From positions 175,440 to 239,439 of the forward strand of contig NZ_BBXE01000024.1 of assembly GCF_001570565.1 (NCBI RefSeq): a stretch of DNA of 64,000 nucleotides, read 5' to 3'. The notes beneath the pieces were generated by a model. The model searched no databases, was not told the DNA's origin, and saw only the letters and a list, made by a program, of their open reading frames with translations. The stretch is from Herbidospora yilanensis (GTDB lineage Bacteria; Actinomycetota; Actinomycetes; Streptosporangiales; Streptosporangiaceae). Positions 42,217 through 51,900 of the stretch are shown piece after piece (within the stretch, counting starts at the first letter, position 1; the number at the start of each line of letters is the position of its first letter). Both the position numbers and the translations under genes were made by a program.

Positions 42217-43227
42217 ATGACCAGGACTTCCGCGCCCGGCGTGCGCGTCAAGGACCTCACCGTCGTCTACAAGACCCCCGCCGGGGAGCTCCCCGCGCTC
42301 GGGGGCGTGTCCCTGTCGCTCGCGCCCGGCACCATCACCGGGATCGTCGGCGAATCGGGCTCCGGCAAGTCGACCCTGGCGTTGTCGCTGCTCAACGCGG
42401 TGCAGCCGCCCGGCCGCATCAAAGAGGGCGTCGTCGACATCGACGGCCTCGGCAACGTGGTCGAACTGACCGGCGAGGAGCTGCGGCGGGCCCGCGGCCG
42501 CCAGGTCGGGTACGTCTTCCAGGCGGCCCAGAACTCCCTGAACCCGTTGAAGACCGTCGGCAAGCAGCTCCTCGACCTGGGCCGCTCCCACGACTTCGAC
42601 GACCTGCCCGCCCTGCTGAAGGACGCGCGGGCGCTGCTCGGCCGGATGGGGCTCGACGGCGGCCGGGTGCTCGACTCCTACCAGCACGAACTGTCCGGCG
42701 GCATGCGGCAGCGGGTCGGGATCATGTTCGCGCTGGTCCTCAACGCCCATCTGGTGGTCCTGGACGAGCCCACGACCGCCCTCGACATGATCACTCAGGC
42801 GGCGATCCTGAAGATCGTCCGTGACGTCCACCACGAGCGCGGCCTGACCACGCTGATCATCACCCACGACATGGGGGTCGCGGCCGAGGTCACCGACAGC
42901 CTCGCGGTCATGTACGGCGGCCGCGTCGTCGAGCACGGCCCGACCACCGAGGTGCTGGGGTCGCCCCGGCATCCGTACACGAAGGGCCTGATCCGGGCGA
43001 TCCCCCGGTTGTCGGGCGACATCGACGAGGCGCGGGCGCTGCCCGGACGGCCGCCCACGCTGGGCACCATCCCCAAGCAGGGGTGCGTGTTCCGGGAGCG
43101 CTGCCCGATGCGCATCGCCGTCTGCGACACCGTCGACCCCGAGCCGGTCACCCGTGACGCCCGCACCGTGGCCTGCCACGCGGTCGGGCGGCCCGCCACC
43201 CCGGTCGTCCCGAAGGAGTATGTGTGA
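42217..43227 (+). CDS. ABC transporter ATPase, DppD type
   Basis: A 336-residue ATPase. Walker A is GESGSGKST, the signature LSGGMRQRVGI, and Walker B LVVLDEPTTALD. The C-terminal oligopeptide-transporter extension has Cys residues (GCVFRERCPMRIAVC) of the Fe-S type known in DppD/DppF. The start at 42217 follows GAGGAG and is preferred over 42199. It overlaps the second ATPase by GTGA. Confidence 0.93.
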   Translation: MTRTSAPGVRVKDLTVVYKTPAGELPALGGVSLSLAPGTITGIVGESGSGKSTLALSLLNAVQPPGRIKEGVVDIDGLGNVVELTGEELRRARGRQVGYVFQAAQNSLNPLKTVGKQLLDLGRSHDFDDLPALLKDARALLGRMGLDGGRVLDSYQHELSGGMRQRVGIMFALVLNAHLVVLDEPTTALDMITQAAILKIVRDVHHERGLTTLIITHDMGVAAEVTDSLAVMYGGRVVEHGPTTEVLGSPRHPYTKGLIRAIPRLSGDIDEARALPGRPPTLGTIPKQGCVFRERCPMRIAVCDTVDPEPVTRDARTVACHAVGRPATPVVPKEYV

Positions 43228-44225
43228 TCACCGCGAGCGGCATCACCAAGACGTACAAGCAGCGCGGGAACCTGCTCGGCGCCCGCGCGGTGCCCGCCCT
43301 GCGCGGGGTCGACTTCGCCATCGAGAGGGGCGGCGCGGTCACCTTCATCGGCGAGTCGGGCTGCGGCAAGACCACCCTCGGCCGGATCGTCGCCGGGCTG
43401 GAGACCTACGACTCCGGTGACATCGTCATCGACGGCACCCCGATGTCGTCGCTGAAGCCCCGGCACCGCGAGCCGTTCTTCCGCCGGATCCAGCTCATCC
43501 ACCAGGACCCCTATTCTGCGCTGAACCCGACCCGGACCATCCACCAGACCCTCGCCGCGCCGCTGGCCCTGCGCGCCAAGCAGACCGGCCGGGGCAAGGC
43601 GTGGATGGAGGAGCGGGCCCGTGAGCTGCTGGCCCTCGTCGGCATCGACCCCGGCTACGTGCTGCCGCGCTACCCGCACCAGCTCTCCGGCGGCATGCGC
43701 CAGCGGGTCGTGATCGCGCGGGCGCTCACGGTCGACCCCGAGGTGCTGGTCGCCGACGAGTCGGTCTCCATGATCGACGTGTCGCTGCGGCTCGGCGTCC
43801 TGGCCCTGCTGAAGGACCTGCGGGAACGGCTGAACGTGAGCGTCCTGTTCATCACCCACGACATCGCCACCGCCCGCTACATCGGCGGCGACGGCGAGCT
43901 CTACGTGATCTACCGGGGCCAGGTCGTGGAGAGCGGCCCGACCGAGAGGGTGATCTCGGGCCCGGTCCACCCCTACACGCAGTCGCTGCTGTCGGCCATC
44001 CCCGTCCTGCACGGCGTGGAGCGGCCCGGCCCCGAGCGGGTCGTCCCGACCGAGGCGCTGAACGAGGCCCACCCCGACACCGGCTGCCTGTTCGCCCGCC
44101 GCTGCCCGTTCCGCACCGACCAGTGCGAGGCCGAGGCGCCCCCGCTGGTCTCCGACGGCGAGCAGTCGCACGCCTGTTACCACCCGAAGCGGCGCGACGT
44201 GATCCCCGTGGAAGCGGTCGCGTGA
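43224..44225 (+). CDS. ABC transporter ATPase, DppF type
   Basis: A 333-residue ATPase. Walker A is GESGCGKTT, the signature LSGGMRQRVVI. Walker B reads VLVADESVSMID, with Glu-Ser in place of Glu-Pro. The C-terminal Cys extension (GCLFARRCPFRTDQC) is present. It pairs with the previous ATPase for asymmetric ATP use. It starts with GTG inside the previous stop and overlaps the GNAT gene in the same way. Confidence 0.92.
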   Translation: MITASGITKTYKQRGNLLGARAVPALRGVDFAIERGGAVTFIGESGCGKTTLGRIVAGLETYDSGDIVIDGTPMSSLKPRHREPFFRRIQLIHQDPYSALNPTRTIHQTLAAPLALRAKQTGRGKAWMEERARELLALVGIDPGYVLPRYPHQLSGGMRQRVVIARALTVDPEVLVADESVSMIDVSLRLGVLALLKDLRERLNVSVLFITHDIATARYIGGDGELYVIYRGQVVESGPTERVISGPVHPYTQSLLSAIPVLHGVERPGPERVVPTEALNEAHPDTGCLFARRCPFRTDQCEAEAPPLVSDGEQSHACYHPKRRDVIPVEAVA

Positions 44226-45001
44226 AGCTCCGAGACGCTCTGACCTGGGACGCCGACACCGCCGAGGCGCTCGTGGACCGCCTGGTCACGCCGCCGGACG
44301 GCCGTGTCTGGACGTCCTTCGCCAAGCAGGACGGCGTCGTGTTCGCCTCGATGTCCCAGGGGGGAGATATCGGGCATGTCGACCTGCTGGCCGTCGATCC
44401 GGCCGCCCGGCGGCGCGGCACCGGGCGTGCCCTGGTGCTCGCGGCCGAGGAGTGGGCCCGGTCCCACGGGGCCAGGGAGATGCGGTTCGCCGGCAACCCG
44501 CCCTGCTACGCCTGGCCCGGCATCGACGTCCGCTACACGCCGGCGTTGTGCCTGGCCGACAGCCTCGGGTACGAGCGCTACCGGGCCGCCTGCAACATGA
44601 CGGTCGACCTGGTGGGTGATCTGCGCGACCTGCCCGGCGATTTCACGATCTCCGACGACCGGGCGGGGGTCGCCGAGTTCGTCCGGGAGAACTGGAACGA
44701 GGCCTGGGCCTGGGAGGCCGTCGAGGCCGAGCGCTGCTACCACGCCGAGGTCGGCGGCGAGATCGTCGGCTTCGCCGCCTGGGGGGCGCGTCCCGCCTGG
44801 TTCGGCCCCATGGGCACCACCCCGTCGGCCCGCGGCCTCGGCGTCGGGACGGCGCTGCTGCGGCGCTGCCTGGCCGACATGGCCGCCGCCGGGCTGCCGG
44901 TCGCGGAGATCGCCTGGGTCGGGCCCATCGGTTTCTACGCCAAGGCCGTCGGCGCCCGCGTCGAGCGCGTCTTCTGGCTCTATCGGAAGGAGTTCTCATG
45001 A
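44222..45001 (+). CDS. GNAT acetyltransferase with two GNAT halves
   Basis: A 259-residue protein. The first half holds DLLAVDPAARRRGTGRALV, with the R-x2-G-x-G/A acetyl-CoA loop. The second has GTTPSARGLGVGTALLRRCL. Such double GNATs often have one active and one structural half. It starts GTG in the ATPase stop and ends within the murQ start, so it is firmly in the muropeptide operon. It may acetylate an amino sugar or peptide released from cell wall. The substrate is not known. Confidence 0.8.
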   Translation: MKLRDALTWDADTAEALVDRLVTPPDGRVWTSFAKQDGVVFASMSQGGDIGHVDLLAVDPAARRRGTGRALVLAAEEWARSHGAREMRFAGNPPCYAWPGIDVRYTPALCLADSLGYERYRAACNMTVDLVGDLRDLPGDFTISDDRAGVAEFVRENWNEAWAWEAVEAERCYHAEVGGEIVGFAAWGARPAWFGPMGTTPSARGLGVGTALLRRCLADMAAAGLPVAEIAWVGPIGFYAKAVGARVERVFWLYRKEFS

Positions 45002-45894
45002 CACAGTCACTGGGCGGTCTGGTCACCGAACAGAGCGACCCCCGGCACCGCCGCATCGACGAGCTCCCCACCGAGGAGATCGCCCGCCGCATGAACGCGG
45101 CCGACGCGACCGTGCCCGGCGCGGTGGCCCTGGTGATCCCGCGGATCTCCGCCGCCGTCGACGCGATCGCGGCGCGGATGTCCCGCGGCGGACGGCTGGT
45201 CTACGTCGGCGCCGGCACCTCCGGCCGCCTGGCCGTGCTGGACGCCTCGGAGTGCCCGCCCACCTTCGGCACCTCGCCCGACCAGGTGCGCGGCATCATC
45301 GCCGGAGGCGACGAGGCGCTGGTCAGGTCGGTGGAGGGCGCCGAGGACGACGCCGAGGCGGGCGCGCTCGCGGTCGCCGGCGTGGGCCCGCTCGACTCCG
45401 TCGTGGGCATCTCGGCCAGCGGCCGGGCGCCCTACGTGGTCGGCGCGGTGACCGAGGCGGCCCGGCGCGGCGCGCTGACCGTGGGGTTGTCGTGCAACAC
45501 CGGCGGCCCGCTGTCGGCCGCGGCCGACCACGCCATCGAGGTCGTCGTCGGCCCCGAGGTGATCACCGGTTCGACCCGGCTCAAGGCCGGGACGGCGCAG
45601 AAGCTGGTGCTCAACATGATGTCGACCATCACGATGATCCGGAGCGGCCGGACGTACGGGAACCACATGGTCGAGATGTCGCCGACCAACTCCAAGCTCG
45701 CCGACCGCGCCGCCCGCATCGTCAGCGACATCACCGGCACCGGCCTCCACGAGGCCCGCACCGTGCTGGAGGCCGCCGATCTGGAGCTCAAGACGGCGGT
45801 CGTCATGATCGAACGCGCCGTCCCGGCCGACCGGGCCCGCGCCATCCTCGCCGACTCGGGGAACCGCCTGGACACCGCCCTGCACCATGCTTGA
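44998..45894 (+). CDS. murQ: N-acetylmuramic acid 6-phosphate etherase
   Basis: A 298-residue SIS-domain lyase that splits MurNAc 6-phosphate into GlcNAc 6-phosphate and D-lactate. Diagnostic segments are TEQSDPRHRRIDELPTEEI, YVGAGTSGRLAVLDASECPP with the catalytic Glu, GGDEALVRSVEGAEDD, and NMMSTITMIRSGRTYGNHMV. Length matches the family. It overlaps the GNAT gene and the next serine hydrolase gene. Confidence 0.96.
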   Translation: MTQSLGGLVTEQSDPRHRRIDELPTEEIARRMNAADATVPGAVALVIPRISAAVDAIAARMSRGGRLVYVGAGTSGRLAVLDASECPPTFGTSPDQVRGIIAGGDEALVRSVEGAEDDAEAGALAVAGVGPLDSVVGISASGRAPYVVGAVTEAARRGALTVGLSCNTGGPLSAAADHAIEVVVGPEVITGSTRLKAGTAQKLVLNMMSTITMIRSGRTYGNHMVEMSPTNSKLADRAARIVSDITGTGLHEARTVLEAADLELKTAVVMIERAVPADRARAILADSGNRLDTALHHA

Positions 45895-46948
45895 CCGCCT
45901 CCTGGCCTCGGCCGTCCCGGAGGTGGCCTCGGCGGCGGTGGCCCTGGTGGCGGTCGACGGCGAGCCGGTGGCCGTCGCGGCCGAGGGGGAGCTGGTCCGG
46001 TACGCGGACACGGCCGGGACCCTGGCCCTGGAACGGCCTCCCGCGGCGGCCGACTCCATCTTCGACCTGGCGTCGCTCACGAAGCTGTTCACGACGGTGG
46101 TGGCGGTGTCGCTGGCCGAGACCGGGGCGGTGGATCTGGACGAGCCGGTGGCCACGTGGCTGCCCGCCTACTACGGCGACCGGCCGACGATCACTCTGCG
46201 GCATCTGCTGACCCACACCTCCGGGCTGCCGCCGGGGCGGCGGCCCGACGGGGTCGCGGCGGGGTCGCGCTGGAACTTCGTGTTGTCGGCGGAGGTGACG
46301 GGGCCGCCCGGCCCCTACGTGTACTCGGACGTCGGGATGATCACCGCGGGGCGGGTGTGCGAGGTCGCCTCCGGGGCGCCGCTCGACCGGCTCGTGGACG
46401 GGATCATCGCGGGGCCGCTGGGGCTGGCGGACACGACGTACCGTCCGGGGGCGTCCCTGCTGCCGAGGATCGCGGCGACCGAGTGCAGACCTGAACGCAC
46501 GGCGGCGGGCGGGGGATCACCCGCGAGCGCCGGAATCGTGGTGCGGGGTGAGGTGCACGACGAGACCGCCCATGCGCTCGGCGGAGTGGCCGGGCATGCC
46601 GGGCTCTTCTCGACCGCGGCTGATCTGATGCGGTTCGCCGAGATCGTGCGGACAGGTGGGGCCGGCGTCCTGTCGGCCGGATCGGTCGCCGAGATGACGC
46701 GTGATCACGAGGTCGCGGGGGCGTCGTTCCGGCAGGCGCTGGGGTTCCGGATCGGCGATCCGGCGATCGTCGGGCCGCTCGCCGACGCGTACGGGCATTC
46801 GGGGTTCACGGGGACGTCGCTCGTCGTCGACGTCGAACGCGGGCTGACCGTGGTGGTGCTGACCAACAACGTGCACCCCTCGCGCGGGCGGGCCGGGATC
46901 AGGGACCTCCGCAACGGCGTCGCCGCGTTCGGCCGTTCGCTGCTCTGA
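45887..46948 (+). CDS. Serine hydrolase of the beta-lactamase/AmiE type
   Basis: A 353-residue class C beta-lactamase-like enzyme with no signal peptide. SLTK is the S-x2-K with nucleophile Ser, YSD takes the Y-x-N place, and GHSGFTGT matches the third motif. In the Bacillus subtilis MurNAc operon, AmiE of this fold removes the peptide from MurNAc. Intracellular location and operon context favour that role over drug resistance. It overlaps murQ by 8 bases and ends the block. Confidence 0.85.
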   Translation: MLDRLLASAVPEVASAAVALVAVDGEPVAVAAEGELVRYADTAGTLALERPPAAADSIFDLASLTKLFTTVVAVSLAETGAVDLDEPVATWLPAYYGDRPTITLRHLLTHTSGLPPGRRPDGVAAGSRWNFVLSAEVTGPPGPYVYSDVGMITAGRVCEVASGAPLDRLVDGIIAGPLGLADTTYRPGASLLPRIAATECRPERTAAGGGSPASAGIVVRGEVHDETAHALGGVAGHAGLFSTAADLMRFAEIVRTGGAGVLSAGSVAEMTRDHEVAGASFRQALGFRIGDPAIVGPLADAYGHSGFTGTSLVVDVERGLTVVVLTNNVHPSRGRAGIRDLRNGVAAFGRSLL

Positions 46949-46964
46949 CGACTTGCCGGGTGCA

Positions 46965-46986
46965 TACTCGGTATGCATACTGAGTA
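46965..46986. promoter_or_regulatory. PadR operator
   Basis: TACTCGGTAT and ATACTGAGTA form a 10-base inverted repeat around GC with one mismatch. It ends 3 bases before the padR ATG, which implies autoregulation and a very short or absent leader. Confidence 0.8.
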
Positions 46987-46989
46987 ACC

Positions 46990-47499
46990 ATGTCGATCAG
47001 GCACGGGCTGCTCGCCCTCCTCAGCAGAGGGCCTCGCCACGGCTACCAGTTGCGCGTCGACTTCGAGGCGTCGACCGGGGCGACCTGGCCGCTGAACGTC
47101 GGCCAGGTCTACACGACGCTGGCCCGCATGGAGCGTGACGGCCTGGTCGAGCCGGGGGAGTCCGACGACCAGGGCCGGGTCGTCTACGCCCTCACCGAGG
47201 CCGGTCGGGCCGAGATGGAGCGATGGTTCACCACGCCGGTCGTGCCGTCCGACCGGCCTCGCGACGAGCTGGTCATCAAGCTCGCCATGGCCGTCGCGGC
47301 CGAAGAGGTCGACGTCGCCGAGGTCATCCGCCGCCAGCGCACGGCCACGATGCGCACGCTCCAGCAACTGACCCGGGCCAAACGCGACAGCACCCAGGGG
47401 CGGGCCCGGCTGCTCGTGCTCGATTCCATGATCTTTCAGGCCGAGGCCGAACAACGGTGGCTCGACCACTGCGAGGCCGTTCTCAAGGAGGCACGATGA
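46990..47499 (+). CDS. PadR family transcriptional regulator
   Basis: A 169-residue repressor. The N-terminal winged helix has HGLLALLSRGPRHGYQL and WPLNVGQVYTTLARMERDGLV, diagnostic of PadR. The C-terminal half is a dimerisation helix region. Its operator lies directly upstream. It overlaps the ABC ATPase gene by 4 bases and so controls an efflux unit. Confidence 0.93.
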   Translation: MSIRHGLLALLSRGPRHGYQLRVDFEASTGATWPLNVGQVYTTLARMERDGLVEPGESDDQGRVVYALTEAGRAEMERWFTTPVVPSDRPRDELVIKLAMAVAAEEVDVAEVIRRQRTATMRTLQQLTRAKRDSTQGRARLLVLDSMIFQAEAEQRWLDHCEAVLKEAR

Positions 47500-48188
47500 C
47501 CGTCGTAGCGCTCGCCGGGGTGACCAGGGTGCACGGAGACGGCGAGGCGGCCGTCCACGCCCTGAAAGGGGTGAGCCTCCAGGTCGGCGAAGGAGAACTC
47601 GTCGCGGTCATGGGCCCGTCGGGGTCGGGCAAGTCGACCCTGCTCAACATCGCGGGCGGCCTCGACCGGCCGACGTCGGGCACCGTCCACGTCGACGGCC
47701 GCGACCTGGCCACCGTGCGCGACCTGGCGGCCTTACGCCGCCGCAGCGTCGGCTTCGTCTTCCAGGACCTCAACCTGATCACCTCCCTGACCGCCGTCGA
47801 GAACGTGATGCTGCCCCGCGAACTCGACGGCGTACGGTCCCGGCGGGCCCGCGACGAGGCCATGGCCGTGCTGACCGAGATCGGCGCCGCAGCCCTCGCC
47901 GGCCGTTTCCCCGACGAACTGTCCGGCGGCCAGCGCCAGCAGGTCGCCATCGCCCGCGCCCTGGTGGGCGAACGCCGCCTGCTGCTGGCCGACGAGCCGA
48001 CCGGCGCCCTCGACACCCTCGCGGGCGACGAGATCCTCCGCCTGCTGGCCGCCCGCTGCGCGGCGGGCGCGTCGGTGCTGCTCGTCACCCACGAACCCCG
48101 ATACGCCGCCTGGGCCGACCGGGTCGTGTTCCTCCGCGACGGCCTGGTCGCCGACGCCACCGACGCGCCGATGGCGAGCGCCCGATGA
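47496..48188 (+). CDS. ABC transporter ATPase, MacB/LolD type
   Basis: A 230-residue ATPase. Walker A is GPSGSGKST, the Q-loop FQDLNL, the signature LSGGQRQQVAIARAL and Walker B LLLADEPTGALD. This subfamily energises FtsX-like permeases. GGAGG precedes the ATG, which overlaps the padR stop. It would be induced with padR. Confidence 0.94.
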   Translation: MTVVALAGVTRVHGDGEAAVHALKGVSLQVGEGELVAVMGPSGSGKSTLLNIAGGLDRPTSGTVHVDGRDLATVRDLAALRRRSVGFVFQDLNLITSLTAVENVMLPRELDGVRSRRARDEAMAVLTEIGAAALAGRFPDELSGGQRQQVAIARALVGERRLLLADEPTGALDTLAGDEILRLLAARCAAGASVLLVTHEPRYAAWADRVVFLRDGLVADATDAPMASAR

Positions 48189-50743
48189 ACGCCCGCGCGG
48201 CCCGGCCGCCGGACGGGCGGCGGGCCCGGAGTCGCGGCCCGCTGAGCGCCCTGGTCGCGGCGCTGCGGATCTCGCGGCGGAGCGCGTGGCGGGCGCGGGG
48301 GCGCAGCGTGCTCATCATGGTGATGGTCGGCCTGCCCGTGCTGCTGATCACCGGCCTGCTCGTCCTCTACGCCACCACCACCGTCGATCTCGACGAGGGG
48401 ATCGCCTCCCGGATCGGCGCCGCCGACGCCGGGCTGGTCCAGACCCCGCCGGGCACGGTGATCCGGCAGGACCAGACCGGGGGATCCTGGTCGACCCGCG
48501 CGGGCGACGAGCGCCCCGCGGCCGGCGTCTCCGAGATCACCGAGGTCCTCGGGCCGGGCACCCGCCTGATCCCCTTCGGCGTCGGCACCGTCCGGCTGCC
48601 CTCCGGCCCGGTCACCGCCGTCGAGACCGACCTCGGCGACCCCCTCACCAAGGGCGTCCTGACCCTCGCCGAGGGCAGGCTGCCCCGCGCCGGCGAGGTC
48701 GTGGTGACCCCCGCCCTCGGCCTGCGGCCCGGCGACCTGCTGCGCCCGGCCGACGCGCCGCCGCTGACGGTGACGGGCATCGTCGACCACCCCCACGAGC
48801 CGACGATCCGGCAGGTGGCGGGCCCCGACCTGCCGCTGATCCGGTCGCGCGACCTCGGTCCGCCGTCCGATTCGGGCCCCGGCTGGCTCGCCACCACCCC
48901 GAGACCCGTCACCTGGGACGACGTGCCCGCGCTCAACCGGCTCGGCCTCTTCGTCGTCGCCCGCGACCTGCTCCCCGGCCGGGTCGACCGCCCGGCCGCG
49001 CTCTGGCACACCCCCGCCTCCATCGGGGTCGCCGCCTTCGTGATCATGGTGGTGCTGGTGCCCGTGCTGCTCGCCGGCCCCGCCTTCGCGGTCGGCCTGC
49101 GCAGACGCCGCCGCGAACTGGCCCAGATCGCCGCGCAGGGCGGCTCGGCCGGGCACCTGCGGCTGATCGTGCTGGCCGACGGCCTGATCCTCGGCGGTCT
49201 CGCCACCCTCGTGGCCACCGGGCTGGGCATCGGCGCGGGGCTGCTGGGCGCACCGGTCGTCGCCCGGCTCGGCGGCCGGATCGGCCCTCCCGAGATCCCG
49301 TGGACGGAGGTCCTCTACGTCGCGGCGATCGGGCTCGTCACCGGGCTGGTGGCCGCGCTCGTCCCGGCCCTCCAGGCCGGCCGCCAGCACACCGCGACCG
49401 TGCTGGCCGGGCGTGCCCCCGCCACGCCGTGGCGCGGCTGGCCCCTGGCCTGGACCGTGACCGGCGCGGCGCTGGTGCTCGGCGGCCTGGTCGCCAGTGT
49501 GGCGGCCCGGCGGCAGCACGACCTGGTGTGGCCGTTCGTCGCCGCCCTTCCGATCATGCTCGGCCTGGTGGCCCTCACGCCGTTCCTGGTCTGGTTCACC
49601 GGGCGGCTCGCGCCCCGTCTGCGGCTGCCGCTGCGGGTCGCGGTCCGCGACGCCGTCCGCAACCGGTCGCGCACGGTCAGCGCCGTGGCCGCCGTCATGG
49701 CCGTCACCGCCGCGGCCGTCGCGGTCGGCATCTCGACCGAGAGCCAGCGCCGCGACTACCACGACTCCTACACCTCGGCCCGGCCGGCGGGCTCGCTGGC
49801 CGTCTGGGCCGGCACGATGCGCGACACGACCTGGGCGAAGCTGCGCGCCGAGGCGGCCCGCCTGCTGCCGGGCGTGCCGCTGGCCGTCGGCTACCACGTC
49901 CACGACGCCGAGGGCCGCCGCTACGCCATGCGCTACACCACCCGCTGGAACGGGGTCCGCGTTCCGCGCACCGCCGCCGTCGGCGACCGCGACCTGCTCC
50001 GCCTCCTCCAGGGCCGCGACGACCCGGTGGCCGCCGCCGCGCTGGCGAGCGGGAAGGCGGTGGTCTTCGACGCGGCCAACGTCCGCGACGGGAAGATCAC
50101 GTTGCGGGCGAGCGTCGCCTCCCACCCCGACCGCCGGATCGAGGTGCCCGCGGTCGTCGCCACCCCCGCCGACGAGTTCCAGGGCGGCGCGCTGCTGCCC
50201 CGCGCCTTGGTGGAGCAGGCCGGATTCACCACCACCCCGCGCCAGCTCTACGCGACGCACGACCTCCCGACCGGCTCCTCCCTGTGGAGCGACCTCACCA
50301 AGGTGACCCCACGCGTCTCGATCGCCGTCGAATCCGGCCCGCAGAACCCGGGCGGCCCCGTGTGGTTGTGGGTCTGGCTCGGCGCGGCCGTGATCCTCGT
50401 CGTCGGCGGCACCCTCGCGGCCACCCGGCTGGCGGCGGCCGACATGCGCCCCGACCGGGCGACCATGCAGGCCATCGGCGCCCCGCCGTGGACGTTGCGG
50501 TGGGCCGTCGCGGGCCAGGCGCTCTTCATCGCGGGCCTGGGCGCCGTGGTCGGCCTGGCCGCCGGCACGGTGACCGGGGTGGCGCTGAGCCGGCCGATGA
50601 CGTCGAGGGGCGCCGGCGACCCGGCCACGATCGCGCTTCCGTGGGCGTTCCTGGCCGCCCTCGTGGTGGGACTGCCGCTGCTGGCGAGCGCGATGGCCCT
50701 GATCACCAGAGCCCGGGCGCCGCTGGCCAGGAGGCTCTCTTGA
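48185..50743 (+). CDS. FtsX-like ABC permease, two-domain
   Basis: An 852-residue permease with an Arg-rich N-terminus, a first span (VLIMVMVGLPVLLITGLLVL near residue 40), a large outer domain, three spans (about 280-390), further spans near 415 and 445, a second outer domain and three terminal spans. The two FtsX halves are fused, so one copy could form the dimer. It overlaps the ATPase gene (ATGA). Together they export a peptide, lipid or drug sensed by PadR. Confidence 0.9.
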   Translation: MNARAARPPDGRRARSRGPLSALVAALRISRRSAWRARGRSVLIMVMVGLPVLLITGLLVLYATTTVDLDEGIASRIGAADAGLVQTPPGTVIRQDQTGGSWSTRAGDERPAAGVSEITEVLGPGTRLIPFGVGTVRLPSGPVTAVETDLGDPLTKGVLTLAEGRLPRAGEVVVTPALGLRPGDLLRPADAPPLTVTGIVDHPHEPTIRQVAGPDLPLIRSRDLGPPSDSGPGWLATTPRPVTWDDVPALNRLGLFVVARDLLPGRVDRPAALWHTPASIGVAAFVIMVVLVPVLLAGPAFAVGLRRRRRELAQIAAQGGSAGHLRLIVLADGLILGGLATLVATGLGIGAGLLGAPVVARLGGRIGPPEIPWTEVLYVAAIGLVTGLVAALVPALQAGRQHTATVLAGRAPATPWRGWPLAWTVTGAALVLGGLVASVAARRQHDLVWPFVAALPIMLGLVALTPFLVWFTGRLAPRLRLPLRVAVRDAVRNRSRTVSAVAAVMAVTAAAVAVGISTESQRRDYHDSYTSARPAGSLAVWAGTMRDTTWAKLRAEAARLLPGVPLAVGYHVHDAEGRRYAMRYTTRWNGVRVPRTAAVGDRDLLRLLQGRDDPVAAAALASGKAVVFDAANVRDGKITLRASVASHPDRRIEVPAVVATPADEFQGGALLPRALVEQAGFTTTPRQLYATHDLPTGSSLWSDLTKVTPRVSIAVESGPQNPGGPVWLWVWLGAAVILVVGGTLAATRLAAADMRPDRATMQAIGAPPWTLRWAVAGQALFIAGLGAVVGLAAGTVTGVALSRPMTSRGAGDPATIALPWAFLAALVVGLPLLASAMALITRARAPLARRLS

Positions 50744-50818
50744 CCACCTGCCGCCGCGCGTCCCCCTGGCGGTGATCTCGATCAGGCCGGCCCGCCCTCC
50801 CGGCGGGGACGGGAAAGG

Positions 50819-50853
50819 CCACGCCGGCCAAGGGTGACCCCTGGCCGGCGTGG
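50819..50853. terminator. Bidirectional hairpin
   Basis: CCACGCCGGCCA and its exact complement form a 12-base stem. The 11-base loop can itself pair GGG with CCC. It lies between the convergent FtsX and carbonic anhydrase genes. Confidence 0.85.
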
Positions 50854-50869
50854 GTTCGGACCGCTGGGG

Positions 50870-51652
50870 TCAGTGGTACGAGTAGATGTTCGCCGCCGGG
50901 TGGTTCTCCTGCAGCTCGCGGAAGTTGCCCTCCTCGCCCCACAGGGCGCGGTAGCCGAGGACGTTCAGGCGGTGGGCCTTCGAGTGCTTGTCGAAGACGA
51001 CCCAGTTCACCGGCTGGAAGTAGTTGCCCACCTCGTCGGGCGTCGTGAGGGAGCCGGTGTAGCGATAGGTCGCGCGGTCCGCCGGGAGCATGTCGTTGAG
51101 GTGCACGCCCGTGATGGGCTTCGACGCGCCGAGGGCGGGCGGCGACTTGATCAGGCGGTCGTGCTGGGTCTGGCCGAGGAAGGTCCTGGCGTCGATCATC
51201 ACGCCGAAGACCACGTAGCCGGTGCCGGTCGCCTTGGTGTGCACGAAGTGCGCCTCCAGCGGCGCGGTCGCCTGGCCGGCGAACTTGTGCTCGGCGTGGC
51301 CGTGGAAGTGCACGTTGTTCAGGTTGTAGCGCTCGCCGCCGTAGGTGATGTACGGCTGGGTGCCACCGGTGCCGATGACGAACCGGACGTCGTCGTGCTC
51401 GCTGACCTCACCCAGGGGAGCCTTGTCCTGGAAGAGGATCGTGCCGTCGACGGAGTTCGGGTAGTGGATCGTGATCGCCGGGCCGTGCCCCGGGCACGAC
51501 TTCGACCGGTCGATCTCGATCGGGCTCTGCACCGCGGCGTCGGTGCCGTGGCCGACGCACGGCTTGACCTGGGCCTGGGCGGGGACCGAGACGGCGGTTA
51601 AGGGCAGGGAGAGAACAGCGGCAGCCGCAAGCGGCGCAAGACGGTAACGCAC
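50870..51652 (-). CDS. Secreted alpha-carbonic anhydrase
   Basis: A 260-residue enzyme for CO2/bicarbonate exchange. The signal peptide is at residues 1-27 (LAAAAVLSLPLTAVSVPAQA). QSPIEI, NNVHFHGHAEH with two zinc His, LEAHFVHTK with the third, and YTGSLTTPDEVGNYFQPVNWVVF are the family marks. One Cys pair (near 32 and 53) may form a disulfide outside the cell. The GTG start follows AAAGG. Confidence 0.93.
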   Translation of the reverse strand: MRYRLAPLAAAAVLSLPLTAVSVPAQAQVKPCVGHGTDAAVQSPIEIDRSKSCPGHGPAITIHYPNSVDGTILFQDKAPLGEVSEHDDVRFVIGTGGTQPYITYGGERYNLNNVHFHGHAEHKFAGQATAPLEAHFVHTKATGTGYVVFGVMIDARTFLGQTQHDRLIKSPPALGASKPITGVHLNDMLPADRATYRYTGSLTTPDEVGNYFQPVNWVVFDKHSKAHRLNVLGYRALWGEEGNFRELQENHPAANIYSYH

Positions 51653-51900
51653 CAGTCGCCTTTCGGACGGAGGGAATGCCGGAATACGTCGTCAACGGAC
51701 CGCCAAGGGGGCAATGTCCGCATTTAGGACGACATAAAGGCAGTGGCGAGGATAGCCCAATGAGGTGAACCGGTAGTCGTCGGGGTGCTGTTCAAAATGA
51801 CCAAAAGCAGAACTTTCGTGGCGCGCTGTCTTGGAGGGGAAATCGGGGACCTCAGAGAGCCTCGGGAGAGCGCCGGGACCGGCCGGTGGATACTGCGGAA

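Noticed and set aside
45887..46948. Beta-lactam resistance gene
   Set aside because: No signal peptide, so it would act inside. Operon context fits muropeptide amidase better.
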